Shown here: positions 1-11,122 of the stretch, one piece after another
How the letters are laid out: each line of letters begins with the position of its first letter
Position numbering within the stretch: position 1 is the stretch's first letter
DNA from: Hericium rajendrae
Taxonomy: Eukaryota; Basidiomycota; Agaricomycetes; Russulales; Hericiaceae
Assembly (NCBI GenBank): GCA_033439255.1
Contig: CM065879.1
Coordinates: forward strand, 1,034,501-1,098,500
Direction of reading: 5' to 3'
Length of the DNA: 64,000 nt
The notes under the pieces: model-generated
Database searches by the model: none
Told to the model about the DNA's origin: nothing
What the model saw: only the letters and a program-made list of their open reading frames with translations
Made by a program: the position numbers and the translations under genes

Positions 1-48
1 CGTCTCTCGTCTCGTCCCTCGATCAACGCCTCATTGATCTCTCGACAG

Positions 49-544
49 GTGGCAGCCTGACCCTGAACACGACCAACCCCTTCGACTTCCCCATCATCGA
101 CCCCGGCCTGCTGAACTCGCAGGTGGACCTCGTGACCATGCGCGAGGCGGTCAAGTCCGCGCGGCGCTTCTCGCAGCGCCCGTCGTTCGACGGGTACGTC
201 CTCGGCGAGCACGGCAGCTTCGCGAACGCGACGACCGACGCGGAGATCGAGGCGTATGTGTACGCGGGCACGGGCTCGATCTTCCACCCGGCGTCGAGCG
301 TGCCCATGGGCCCGCGTAACAGCAAGACGGGCGTGCTCAACCCCGACCTCACGCTCAAGGGCGCCATCGGCCTGCGCGTCTGCGATGCGAGCGTTGTGGT
401 GCGTTTGCGTTTCTTGCTTGCTTGGGGTTTGGGGTGGAATGCTGATATAATGTATAGCCGAACATTCCGCAGTCGCATCCTCAAGGGCCGTGGTACGCGA
501 TTGCGGAGCGTCTCTCGGACTTGATCAAGGAGGCCAATCAGTGA
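49..544 (+). CDS. GMC oxidoreductase (AA3_2, aryl-alcohol-oxidase-like), 3' fragment
   Basis: This is the C-terminal part of a secreted FAD-dependent GMC oxidase. Exons are 49-398 and 458-544 (stop 542-544). The intron before the first exon ends at 48, so the rest of the gene lies left of the window. The two exon lengths (350 and 87 nt) equal the last two exons of the complete gene at 3989-6293, and the nucleotide sequence is about 90% identical by eye. It carries both family active-site histidines, in SIFHP and SHPQGP contexts, 44 residues apart as in the characterised Pleurotus enzyme (His502/His546, established knowledge). Nothing in the visible part is broken. Whether the full gene is intact cannot be judged here. 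The likely reaction is oxidation of aromatic alcohols with release of H2O2; substrate is inferred only from family. Confidence 0.9.
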
Positions 545-1095
545 AGGCGCCTGAAAGCGTCGCCAGAATGAGCTCGTATCGTTATCGTCCGGACAAGTAT
601 CTATTTGAATGCAAACGCCGTCGTTTGCTGCCCGCTCTCATTTCTACTTCAGCCTGTCCATAATCTATCTAATCCGGTTCCGGGATAAAACCTACCATTC
701 TCTATCGCAACTATTGCACTTCTATAGCAATCTGTACCTACATTACATCGGCATGTTCATAGTCATTCTTGTGTAGTTCCATTCCAAATTGGTATCCCTT
801 TTCATTGACAATGCTTCATACACCGCGGAAGCGGAGCTGCGAGTCGACAACGACGAAGTTATAAGAGAAGAAATAGGCATTTAGCTTGCCTATGCAGTCT
901 TCGACCTTTTTTTTCTCGAGGACTTGTCAAGAATTCGTTTTGACCGGGATGGCGCAGCGTGCTCTTCAGAAACCGGATTTTTGTACATGGTGACATCCGG
1001 ACATGTACTCGGTAGTCTTGTGCCTGGCGTGGGCGCTTGAGCGCTTGAGCCGGCGCCAACTTCAGCGACGAGCGCGGTCACGGACTTGAACCTAC
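545..1095 (+). repeat. Duplicated GMC 3' flank, copy 1 (copy 2 at 6294-6830)
   Basis: The non-coding sequence after the stop codon matches the sequence after the stop of the complete GMC gene A almost base for base in long runs, for example the segment with CCCGCTCTCATTTCTACTTC near 637 and again near 6376. Small indels separate the copies. Similarity fades near 1095 and near 6830, after a shared GGACTTGAACCT. This marks the duplication unit as gene plus about 0.5 kb of flank. Confidence 0.85.
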
Positions 1096-1544
1096 TTACT
1101 TGAACTTCCTTCTCTCGCTGCGCGTTGACCCCGAAAATCTGGGCAGTATATTTGTAAGAAATAGGCAGTGCCCTGGAGTTTCGGGTGAATGTCCAACCAG
1201 GGCCGAAAACAAAGGAAGTTTCTCAACAGGGTATAGGTCTGTCTTCATGTGTAGGTCCCTCACAATAAAGATGGCCCTTGTGCATTGATTTTAGCTAAGT
1301 CGCGCACGTTTGAAAACCCTTGACCCTAACGACCTTGCTTTCAACCACCATCGTTCGCTCCCGCCGTCGCTCATCCCCCGCCATCATTGTTCGCCCACCG
1401 CCGTGTAAGTACCTGTCGCCAGGGCCTGTCGCCAGCCCCGCGCCATCACTTGTGGATCCCCATGTAGCTGGTTTATTTGGTACCTGAACCACTCTTTGAT
1501 GCCGCACTGTGATCTCATTTGCAGCGAGGTAAGTTGTGCTTACC

Positions 1545-2315
1545 AGGACCCCCGACAAGCCACCCAAAGGTCCTTTCCGCCCCAAGGGGTCGACTACCGA
1601 CAAACCGGCCGGCCGGGCCGGGACCTCCGGCTACCGCAAGCTGCTACAGACCTTGCCTTCGGGCGGATTACTACCGCATTTTGGAATAGACATATATAAA
1701 AAATCCCCGCGCACTTCTAATGGTAAAAATGTCATTTGTCCTTCCCGGTCGCTGGAGTACTGTTGACGTTAGATACAGGACTGTCTGTGTTATTGAACAG
1801 CCGTGCTTCGAAGCAAGTATAGACCTCTGACTACGGTCGGAAGGGCTTCGCCACCTCAAATGGACCCGAAGGTACTCGCCAGGCCCATAGCTCCAGGACT
1901 TGGAGGCCCATTAGAAGTGAAGGCAGGATTTGCGGAATTGAAGACAGTGCATCAGATGTGAGTAGTCTCCAAAGCAAACCGTCCGGGAAGGGGATGGGTT
2001 GCGACAACGAATAGGTGACACATGTGGCTAATTTTTGTCCCCAAACAGTCGCTCTTTGAACAGTGAATCATCCAATATAGTAAGTACGTGCAGCGGTCGT
2101 AGCTTGATACGGCAAATGCAAAACAGCCGACCCCTCCGGACCCGGCCCCCTACCGTGCAGCAGAACAGACATCCGCCGCCGCCGCGGCATCAAAACACAG
2201 ACTTTGGGTCCAAAACCATGCCCAAAACTACCGTAAACCGCACAGACCTCGGCGCTACGCGCCGTTTTCCTACCGCACGGGGGTAAGGACCCTTGGGTGG
2301 CTTGTCGGGGGTCCT
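1545..2315. repeat. Segment bounded by a 30-bp inverted repeat; possible non-autonomous transposon
   Basis: Positions 1545-1574 and the reverse complement of 2286-2315 match at 29 of 30 bases (core GACCCCCGACAAGCCACCCA). Outside the core, weaker inverted similarity continues: a GGTAAG motif and a CACTGT motif occur on both sides, with one side carrying about 11 extra bases. The segment between, about 0.7 kb, has no long open frame. This could be a MITE-like DNA element or simply two inverted copies of an unknown repeat. No target-site duplication was confirmed. Confidence 0.4.
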
Positions 2316-2516
2316 TGCTTACCTGACTGCTCGAAGTTTGTCGGGAGCTGTACAGTGATGCACTCTGTACCTGCCAAGATCGCATACCATGAGGTATGTC
2401 CTGAAGGTACATGACCCGTGCTGAGCACAATCAGCCACATATAGCCTGATATTGGCAAGATATCGCGCAAACCAGTGAAATTCCCGACGAGTACCCAATG
2501 AAATATCCTGCGCGGG

Positions 2517-2549
2517 TATTCGCGGGGAAGCGGCCGTTTCCGGCGAATA
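2517..2549. repeat. Imperfect palindrome, 33 bp
   Basis: The arms TATTCGC and GCGAATA are perfect inverted copies, and a CGGCCG core sits near the middle, one base off the dyad centre. It could form a hairpin or be a footprint of an element end. No function is assigned. Confidence 0.4.
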
Positions 2550-3903
2550 CTTTCCCAGGAATTTCGGAGTCAACGCACGGTGGGCACTGGGATCCTTCCT
2601 GTCCACTCCCTACTATATCCTTTGACAAAAGCACTTCCACATCTATACCCACTTCATTCCAATGTGCAACTGCACCCCTACGTTGCATCTGGTCTGCTCT
2701 TCGTAGCTGTCACCACCTTGGTCCTGTTCTTCGCGAGCGGTATGTATGCTGAGAAAATCGGGTACGCAAACCGGTACGTTCCCGGCGCCTCATCGAGACT
2801 ATGCGCCGCTCCGTACGCCACCCCGTACACCCTCCCCTCCTGCATGGGCAAGCGCTCTTCCTCGACCGTACCCATACCTTCTGTCCCGCCAGCAAGCAAC
2901 CCGCGCGGCGAACTCATCTTCTCCTCGCGTGTCGATCGGAGTTTCCGCGAGGCATACGAGCGGTACCGAAATGCGTTCGAGCGAAAATGCGACCAACGGG
3001 AGCGACAGTTGGCGGCGCGGACGTGGTCAGGGTGGCTGTGACTGAAAATGCCATGGAACTGGCCGCCCGCAAATGCAATGCCCGCAGAGTCGCCAATTCC
3101 GACGCATCTCCGTTCGGGATCCTTAGCGGCGCGAGGGCGCGGAGGACACGCCTCAGGAGGGACGCCTAACCAGTGTCTAACCTGTCGCGGCGGACGACCC
3201 CTGTCTCACTGTCCCCGAACGCCAGTCAGGGATCGCGGGAGGAGCACATCCCTGTTGCACACAGCCGGAGTTGTGAGTGTCGATGTAAAGTATGTTTCGT
3301 CCACATGACTCAGGTTGTTTGCAATCAAGAATGATCTCTTTTCCAGGGCGTAATAACCACCATTGTAGAATGATTTCCCCATACGAGAGGATCTCTCTCT
3401 AGGTACCGCATCACGGGCAATTAACTTCTGGCCGTGGCCATCTTCCAAGGCGCAATAACTACCGTTGTTCGTCAATCAAAGCGCCCGCCAGGCCAACTTA
3501 ATATTGCTTAAACAATGGCAAGCCAACGACAAGCTGTGGTAGTGCTATGGTATACGCATGCGATGAAACAATCCAACTGGATACATGTTCCACAACTTGC
3601 AGCGTCCTGGCATTCATCACGAGCGCGCGCTTGTTACCTCCGTTGAGGCATCGGCGACTCTGTTCCTTAACGATCTCTGATTCCTGCCGTACGGCGGTAT
3701 ATCCATAGAAGACGATTGCGGCAAGATGAAGCCAGGTACGCACTGCAAACGATGGCGTGGAGCTATATGCTCGTCATGATTCGTGAGAGGACTTGTTGAG
3801 ATCGTTGTGTTTCGGGACCTAGTGACTGCGAGCTCAGCAATTGGTCGGCATACAAGTCAACGCACGGCACATCTTTCCTGCGTTATCGAAGTAAACAGCC
3901 AGG

Positions 3904-3911
3904 TATTTAAA
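3904..3911 (+). promoter_or_regulatory. TATA-like box for GMC gene A
   Basis: TATTTAAA lies 78 bases upstream of the ATG at 3989, a spacing similar to TATA-like boxes before several other genes in this window. A second AT-run (TATATAT, 3974-3980) is too close to the ATG to act as TATA box. Confidence 0.4.
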
Positions 3912-3988
3912 CGGCCTTCATTGTCCGCAATTCTTCATTCTCTCGTCCTACTGCCTGAGTTTCCTTCCTTTGGTATATATCCTGCACT

Positions 3989-6293
3989 ATGCTACTCTAC
4001 TCTGCATTAGCGATTATTGCTTCGGCCTCTGCGTCGCTCCCTGCTGCTGCTCGTTTATTCAATGCGCCATCCGAGCTGCCTTTCGATGTCAAATACGACT
4101 ATATCGTCATTGGAGGTACGTCCAATCCACGCCTGGTCGCAACGTGTCTAACTGATACACTTTTCCAGCGGGTCCTGGTGGTGCACCTGTCGCCGCTCGC
4201 CTCTCCGAGGATCCCAATGTGCATGTTCTTCTCTTAGAAGCCGGCATTAAGTGTGCTATCTCCATTACCTCTTTCTGAAGAGATGATTTGAACTTTCGCT
4301 TTCAGCAATGCCGGCATTCTCGGCGTCGAGGTGCCTTTCCTCGATACGTCGATCTCGCCGAACACCCCGCTCGACTGGAATTACACCACCACGAACCAGA
4401 ACGGTCTCGACGGCCGCTCAATTGCGTACCCACGTGGGAAGCTGCTTGGCGGGTCTTCTTCCACAAGTATGTGCTCTTTCCATTCTGCTTGGCCGCTATT
4501 GATTGAATGCGCTAGACTTCGTAACGTACAACCGTGGCTCGCAGGATGACTGGGATCGCTATGCCAATATCACAGGAGACCAGGGCTGGTCGTACGTCAA
4601 CATGCAGAAATATTTCCAGAAGGTGATTCATTTGATTTTGTGCGATGACGCCGTGATGGACGATCAATATCTTTTTTTCTTCTTTCGATAGTTGGAGCAA
4701 TTGTCACCATCTGCTGATGGCCACAATACTACCGGCCAGATCAACCCCGCTGTTCATGGAAAGAACGGACCTGTCTCTGTCTCGCTTCCCGGCGAAACTT
4801 TGAACATCGATAGCAGGATCATCGGTGCAACCAACGGTTCCACGGAATTTCCCTTCCAGCTGGATCAGAACGATGGTTCGATGCTTGGTATTGGTAGGTC
4901 GCCATCGCCCCTCAATGATGGTTCATCAATTTGATGAACTTTGTAGGCTGGACGCTGAGCACCACGAAGGACGGCGAGCGCGTCAGCTCGGCCACCGCGT
5001 ACCTGGAACCGGCACAGAACCGCTCGAATCTGGACATTGTTGTCAACGCTCAAGCGACCAAGCTCATCCAGACCGGAAGCCAGGACGGAACTCCCATCTT
5101 CCGAGGCGTCCAGTTCGCTCAGAACGCATCCAGTCAGTGATTTTTGGAAGTCCTCTTTTTATGCATGAACGTGACCGCTGGTATCCCTTTCAGGCCCCTG
5201 CTTTAAGGTGAACGCTTCCAAGGAAGTCATTGTTTCTGCGGGCGCCATTAATACGCCCCAACTGTTGCTCCTGTCTGGCATCGGCCCCGAGGACGAGCTC
5301 AAGCAGCACGGAATCAAGACCATCGTCAACGCACCCGGCGTCGGCAAGAACTTCCAAGACCATCCACTACTGGCGAACATCTTCATTGTCAACTCGACGG
5401 GCGCCATCACGTTCGATGACATCGTACGCAACCAGACGCTCTACAACGAGTTGCTGCAGCAGTGGACCGCCAACAGGACCGGCGACTTCGTCATTGGCTG
5501 TCCCAACCAGTTGGGCTGGCTTCGCGTCAATGAGTCCATCCTGGAGAACGAGCAGGACCCCGCCTCCGGTCCCGGCAGCCCGCATTTCGAGTTTTTGATC
5601 TTCGTGCGTGTGTACCGTCTTGCGTCCTGGTTCGAGGCTCATGTGCTCTGACAGGACGGCTTCGTCTCATTCACCGAGACGCCCCCCACAACCGGGCATT
5701 ACCTCACCATTCTCACCGCCGTCGTGGCAGTTGACGCTCGTATGTATCTATATCTCATCTCGTCCTTCGATCAACGCCTCATTGACGTCCTTGACAGGTG
5801 GCAGCCTCACCCTGAACACGACCAACCCATTCGACCACCCCATCATCGACCCCGGCCTGCTGAACTCGCAGTCGGATCTCGTAATCATGCGCGAGGCGGT
5901 CAAGTCCGTGCGGCGCTTCTCGCAGCGCCCGTCGTTCGATGGGTACGTTCTCGGCGAGTACGGCGGCCTCGCGAACGCGACGACCGACGCGGAGATCGAG
6001 GCGTACGCGCACGGGGGCACGAGCTCGATTTTCCACCCTGCGGCGACGGTGCCCATGGGCCCGTGGAACAGCACCATGGGTGTGCTCAATCCTGATCTGA
6101 CGCTCAAGGGCACCATCGGCCTCCGTGTCTGCGATGCGAGCGTTGTGGTGCGTTTGCTTTTGTTGCTCGCTTGGGGTTTGGGGTGGAATGCTGATGTTGC
6201 GCACAGCCGAACATTCCGCAGTCGCATCCTCAAGGGCCGTGGTACGCGATTGCGGAGCGTCTTTCGGACTTGATCAAGGAGGCCAATCAGTGA
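3989..6293 (+). CDS. Secreted GMC oxidoreductase A (AA3_2, aryl-alcohol-oxidase-like)
   Basis: Predicted 598-aa secreted flavoenzyme. Exons: 3989-4115, 4169-4250, 4306-4466, 4516-4622, 4692-4893, 4947-5132, 5194-5603, 5655-5739, 5798-6147, 6207-6293; phases all close. The protein begins with a hydrophobic signal peptide of about 20 residues, then YDYIVIGAGPGG (FAD dinucleotide motif GxGxxG), LLLEAG, the GMC signature 1 region [10 protein letters not shown], and signature 2 [15 protein letters not shown]. The active-site histidines are H533 (IFHP) and H577 (SHPQGP), spaced 44 residues as in Pleurotus aryl-alcohol oxidase, whose I-F-H triplet is also kept. By family it oxidises primary alcohols and reduces O2 to H2O2 outside the cell, supplying peroxidases and LPMOs. 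It is the middle product of a duplication with the fragment at 49-544. Glucose oxidase or aryl-alcohol dehydrogenase-type activity cannot be excluded from sequence alone. Confidence 0.93.
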
Positions 6294-7545
6294 AGGCGCC
6301 TGAAAGCGTCACCACGATGAGCTCGTATCTCCCGGACAAGTACATATCTGAATGCAAACTCCGTCATTTGCTGCCCGCTCTCATTTCTACTTCAGCCTGT
6401 CCACAATCTATCTAATTCGGTTCCGGGATACAACCTATCATTCTCTATCGCAACTATTGCACTTCTATAGCGTATCTGCATTACATCGACATGTTCACAG
6501 TTATTCTCGCGAAGTTCCATTCCAAATTGGTATCCTGTTTACATTGACATCATACGCCGCGGAAGCGAAAGTGTAGGTCAACAGCGACGAAGGTTATGAG
6601 AGCAAAATTGGGCATTCAGCTTGCCCAGTCTTTGACTTTTTTCTTGGAATCCATCAAGAACTTGTTTCGACCGAGGTGTCGCAGTGTGCTCTTCAGAAAC
6701 TGTAGTTTTGTACATAGTGACATTCGGACATATGGTCCTGTGCCTGCCGCGGGCGCTTGAGCGCTTGAGCGGGCGCCAACAGCGACGAGCGCGCCGCGCC
6801 GTGGACTTGAACCTTTCCTATAGTCTGCCATGAGCAACCGCAAACGAACGGTGCTCGCAGTGCCGGAGCGTACAATGATTGGATCAGAGACACATGGTCT
6901 GGACTATCCGCTTTATATGACTTGGATTTGTACTGACTTCTGGAAGACAGGTTCCGTTGGTTATTTCGAATGGTGCTGTGGACAATTTGATGCAGACTCC
7001 CTGCTGGCGACACTCTGGCGTAGTCTGGTAGATCATATATAATGATTTTCTGTCGTGCATCATACTTGAGTGGCTCCAAGGTAAGATCAGAATCTTGCAT
7101 TTTCAATACTAAAAGTGACGAAGTATCTCATCACAGTATTTTTACCAACCTGTAGCCTCGCGACAAGGATGGGCGCGACTCCTAGAAGGTCCATTCTGTC
7201 AGCATTGCTCGTGCCGAATACTATGGCAGCATGGTAGATGGAAGAATGAGAGGCAGTCTTTACTCCGTTTATCCCAACCTTCAGTGCGAAGCTCGGCGCC
7301 GCCCACCTCCAATGAGAAGCGAACGACTGCCTGGAAACGACATCGGGATAAGCTTGGATTTCTTCACGTTCTATTTCAATGGCACATGATTTCCGCTCAC
7401 CATGCATCTGTTCATCATTATTGAGCTCTTGAACTTCAGGTGTCTTTATTTCGCATCCGACCACGTAGCCAATGCCTTAAAAGCGAGTGCGTGTTTTTGA
7501 CCTATCCCCCATCCCACACAATCCATTCACTTCGGCGCTATAGAT
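6294..7545. other. Intergenic region between GMC genes A and B
   Basis: The first ~0.5 kb is copy 2 of the duplicated 3' flank (partner 545-1095). The rest shows no supported gene. A CCAAT pentamer at 7469-7473 followed by CTTAAAAG lies 70-80 bases before the ATG of gene B and may be its core promoter. Confidence 0.6.
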
Positions 7546-9915
7546 ATGGGCATCAGCTTCTCGAGTCTCACACTGCTCCTTTGTCTTTCCAGAGCTGTCC
7601 TTCCTGCGTCGGCAGCGCTGTACGAAGATCCAAAGGATGTGCAGCACAAGAAGTACGATTACATCGTCATTGGAGGTGGGCATTTTGACTATCCGAAGAG
7701 CGAGCTCAGGCCTGACGAAAGTTATCAAGCCGGTGCTGGAGGCGCCGTAGTTGCTGCTCGTCTTTCGGAGGTCCCGCATTTCAAGGTGCTTCTGCTGGAG
7801 GCTGGCCCAAAGTTCGTTGTCTTCGACTTCATGGCCCCATAACTCGACTCACCCGGTTTTCTTGTTCAGTGACGAGGGTAACCTAGGCGTCGCAATTCCG
7901 TTCATGGATACCAGTCTGGCGCCCAAGACTCCGCTCGACTGGAACTATACGACAGCAGGACAAGCGGGTCTCTATAACAGAACCATTGACTACTCTCGAG
8001 GAAAGATCCTGGGCGGATCAACGTCCATCAGTGCGTATCGTGTTGCGTACAATATTATCAGCGAAGTCTGAGTACTTCAATCAGATTTTCTTTGCTACAA
8101 CAGAGGGCCTAAGGACGACTGGGAGCGATACGCCAAAGTAACGGGCGACGATGGCTGGTCTTGGGAAAAGATGCAGTACTACTTCAAGAAGGTAACAGCC
8201 ACAGATAGGATGCATATTTGTAGAAGTTTACGATTTCTAGGCGGAGTGGCTTACACCACCTTCTGACGGGCACAATACATCGGGCCAGATCGACCCGTCC
8301 ATTCATGGCCTCACTGGGCCGCTGTCAATTACTCTGACTGGCCATGAGCTAGGAATTGACAACATGACTGTGGAGGCCTCCCATCAGCTTCCCGAATTTC
8401 CGTACAACGTTGATCAGAATTCAGGGGAAATGTTGGGCATCGGTACGCGCCTAATCGAATGCATTCCTTGGTTTCCAGGGCTCATCTTTACGTTTCAAAG
8501 GATATACGCAGAGTACAGTCCTCAAGGGGCAACGCCACAGCTCGTCGGCGGCATACTTAGATCCTGCGCTTAAGAGAGCTAATCTCGACGTCCTTGTCAA
8601 TGCGCAAGCCACGAAATTGTTCCCGACAGGACATGAACATGGTGCGCCTGTCTTTCACGGCGTCGAATTTGCATCATCTGCCGATAGTGAGTGCGAGCGA
8701 TGCTGTCATTGTTCGTGGTTCCTGACCAGATGACGGGATAGGTCCTCGTTACAGGTTGAAGGCACGCAGGGAAGTCATTGTCTCTGCTGGTGCAGTCGGC
8801 TCACCTCACCTCCTCCTTTTATCTGGAATCGGACCTAAGGCCGAACTTCACGCTGCCGGTGTCAGGGCCATCGTGGATTCACCTCACGTTGGCAAGAATT
8901 TGCAGGACCATCCTCTGCTCTCAAATACTTGGACCGTCAACTCTACGGGATCTATCACCATCGACGACGTTCGACGCAACAGTACTCTTCAGGGTCAGCT
9001 CTTGCAGCAATGGAACACCACCCGTACCGGTTTGTTCTCCATCGGTAATCCGAATTTGCTCGGATGGGGAAGGGTGCCAAAGGATGCTGGAATATTTGAT
9101 AAGGAAGATGATCCTTCGTCTGGTCCTCAGAGTCCTCATTTCGAGTTCCTCATCTTCGTATGTTATTTCATACAGCCACTGGACGGTGTTTTTTGATCAT
9201 TTCCCTCAGGATGGCTTCGTATCATTCTTTGAACCTCCTCCACCGACGGGCAATTACATCACCATTTTGACAGCGTTGATTTCACCTGCTGCTCGTATGA
9301 TCCGTTTTCTCATTTCTTACTCTTCGCTGGAGTTCTCATCTCTTTCCAGGTGGAAGCGTGACTCTCAAAGACGCAGAGCCCTTCACACACCCCATCATCG
9401 ACCCAGGTGTCCTCGACTCTGACATAGACATCAAGGTCATGCGTGAAGCAGTCAAAGCTGCCCGGCGCTTTCTCGGCGCTCCTGCATGGAAAGACTACAT
9501 TACAGGGGAATACGGCGCTTTTGCACAGGCTCACACTGACGCAGAGATCGAGGATTATTCCCGTAAGAACACGGGAGTCGTCTATCATCCTGCCGGTTCC
9601 GTCGCCATGGGTTCCAAGGATAGAAATGATGCTGTCCTGAATCCCGATTTGACGGTCAAAGGCACAAAGGGCTTGAGAGTTGTGGACCTGAGTTCGTTGG
9701 TGAGCTCTCTCTAATAACCTTGATTATTAGGACAGTTTCCGAGCCATGCTTTCTTGCAGCCTTTCATTCCGGAGGCACATCCTCAAGGCCCGGTGTATGT
9801 CATGGCTGAGCGCGCTGCAGACCTTATCAAGGCCGCGGCTCACCATCACGAACACCACAATCCTCTCGTGGAATACGTTCAACAGGTTTTCCATAGCCTT
9901 CACGATGAGTTCTGA
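7546..9915 (+). CDS. Secreted GMC oxidoreductase B (AA3_2) with His-rich C-terminal tail
   Basis: Predicted 624-aa secreted flavoenzyme. Exons: 7546-7675, 7730-7811, 7870-8030, 8085-8191, 8241-8442, 8501-8686, 8742-9157, 9210-9294, 9350-9699, 9760-9915. Intron positions match gene A; exons 2, 4, 6, 8 and 9 have identical lengths. It has a signal peptide, [25 protein letters not shown] and [15 protein letters not shown]. Catalytic histidines are H536 and H580. The residues before H536 are V-Y instead of the I-F seen in gene A, so the position matching Phe501 of Pleurotus aryl-alcohol oxidase is Tyr. After the usual end (ERAADLIKA) it continues about 25 residues with a HHHEHH cluster, absent from A and C. 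By family it should make H2O2 from an alcohol donor. The tail may alter metal binding or surface charge (inference). Confidence 0.92.
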
Positions 9916-11122
9916 TTGTAGTGTTCAGACATTGTCGCCGCTGTTCCATTTTCTTTCGGACTTCTCATTACGAGTCGTGGTACTTCAATTAAACGTGATT
10001 GCACGCTTACTTCTTCGTAAGGCTTTCAAGGCAGAATTTGAGATCTGTCACTGAATTCGGTACGAAAGCTAGAAGGATATAAATCCTAGCAGTCAGACTC
10101 CGGGTCCACCGTTCCATTTTGAGGAACCACGATGGGACAAGGGGAATCGCTGAGCATAAAAAGTCAACATATGACTAGAGATGATTATGGCATCACATAG
10201 TAAAGAGTTACGACGATGCCAGTTTCAGACTGCAAAGATCTGCGAGAGTCGTGGGTAATGAAACATTGATGAGTTGGCGGAATTCGAGCGGATCATCGGT
10301 ACAAAGGCGTGGGAACTCCCATCAAGCGCCGAAGTTGTATTCTTCCAATATCCCGGTTCCCCTCCTCGACTTCGAGGTAAGGACGGTCACAGCGACATGA
10401 GTCCCTTGTGTCCTTGAAGAAGCTCCATACAGCTATGGGAAGCCTTCCGCAGAGGATGTCTCGAGACATGTCTATGAACTTCACGCGCATTGCATAGCAC
10501 TAGAGTCACAGCACTGGTATTAGGTAGGCCAATCATCATTCTTAGAATTGCGAGCCAGCACGTCACCGAGCGCCCGAACTTACGAGGATTCTCTCATATA
10601 GTATTACAACCTCAAGACTATAAGGTATGTCGCCTTGTGGTAATCAGTATCCCAATTTGTCTTCACACAGGCCCTGTTCCCATAAGAATATGCCAGCTAT
10701 CCTTGCAATGGATCCGTCACCTTGGTGGCCTCTTGGCTCAGTCTTAGAGTTTGTTCACGAAGTCTCGTACCGCAGGATTAATGTCACGAACGCCCACAGC
10801 GGCATAGTCCATCTTCAATGATTGTGCAGCAGTCATCGATACCGGGCGGGCTTGCCTACAAGTTTCATGATCTTCCACGCCGTTCGCACGCTCGAAAGCG
10901 AAGTGACATCGGCATCTGTGGTCAAGAACTGAGCGCCAGATACTTCCAGGCTTGGCAGCGCATCACAAATTTGCGAGCCATCATCCGCTATTCTCATTGC
11001 AGGGCGTTCTGCATCCTGGGATCATCGACTGACGCCCTCGTCCTTCCGTATCATATATATATGAAAGCAATCTTCAGATGTGCTAGCCTTTCCTGGTCTT
11101 CCCTGAATGTCTTGCTCTCAGG
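9916..11122. other. Intergenic region between GMC genes B and C
   Basis: I see no gene in this 1.2 kb. TATATATAT at 11054-11062, 60 bases before the ATG of gene C, is a likely TATA box. Confidence 0.6.
11054..11062 (+). promoter_or_regulatory. TATA box for GMC gene C
   Basis: An uninterrupted TATATATAT run, 60 bases upstream of the start codon at 11123, in a region without coding potential. Confidence 0.45.

Larger units (their letters stand above)
545..3988. other. Intergenic region between first and second GMC genes
   Basis: No gene is recognised in this 3.4 kb. Positions 545 to about 1095 are homologous to 6294 to about 6830, downstream of the next GMC gene, so the duplication includes 3' flank. 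An inverted-repeat pair lies at 1545-1574 and 2286-2315, and an imperfect palindrome at 2517-2549. An open + frame at about 2590-3042 has a hydrophobic, membrane-like stretch followed by a charged helix-like end, but it lacks an ATG at its start and matches no family I know. A TATTTAAA box sits at 3904-3911, just upstream of the next gene. Confidence 0.6.

Noticed and set aside
2590-3042. Plus frame with membrane-like stretch and charged end
   Set aside because: No ATG at the start, no convincing splice acceptor, and no family match.
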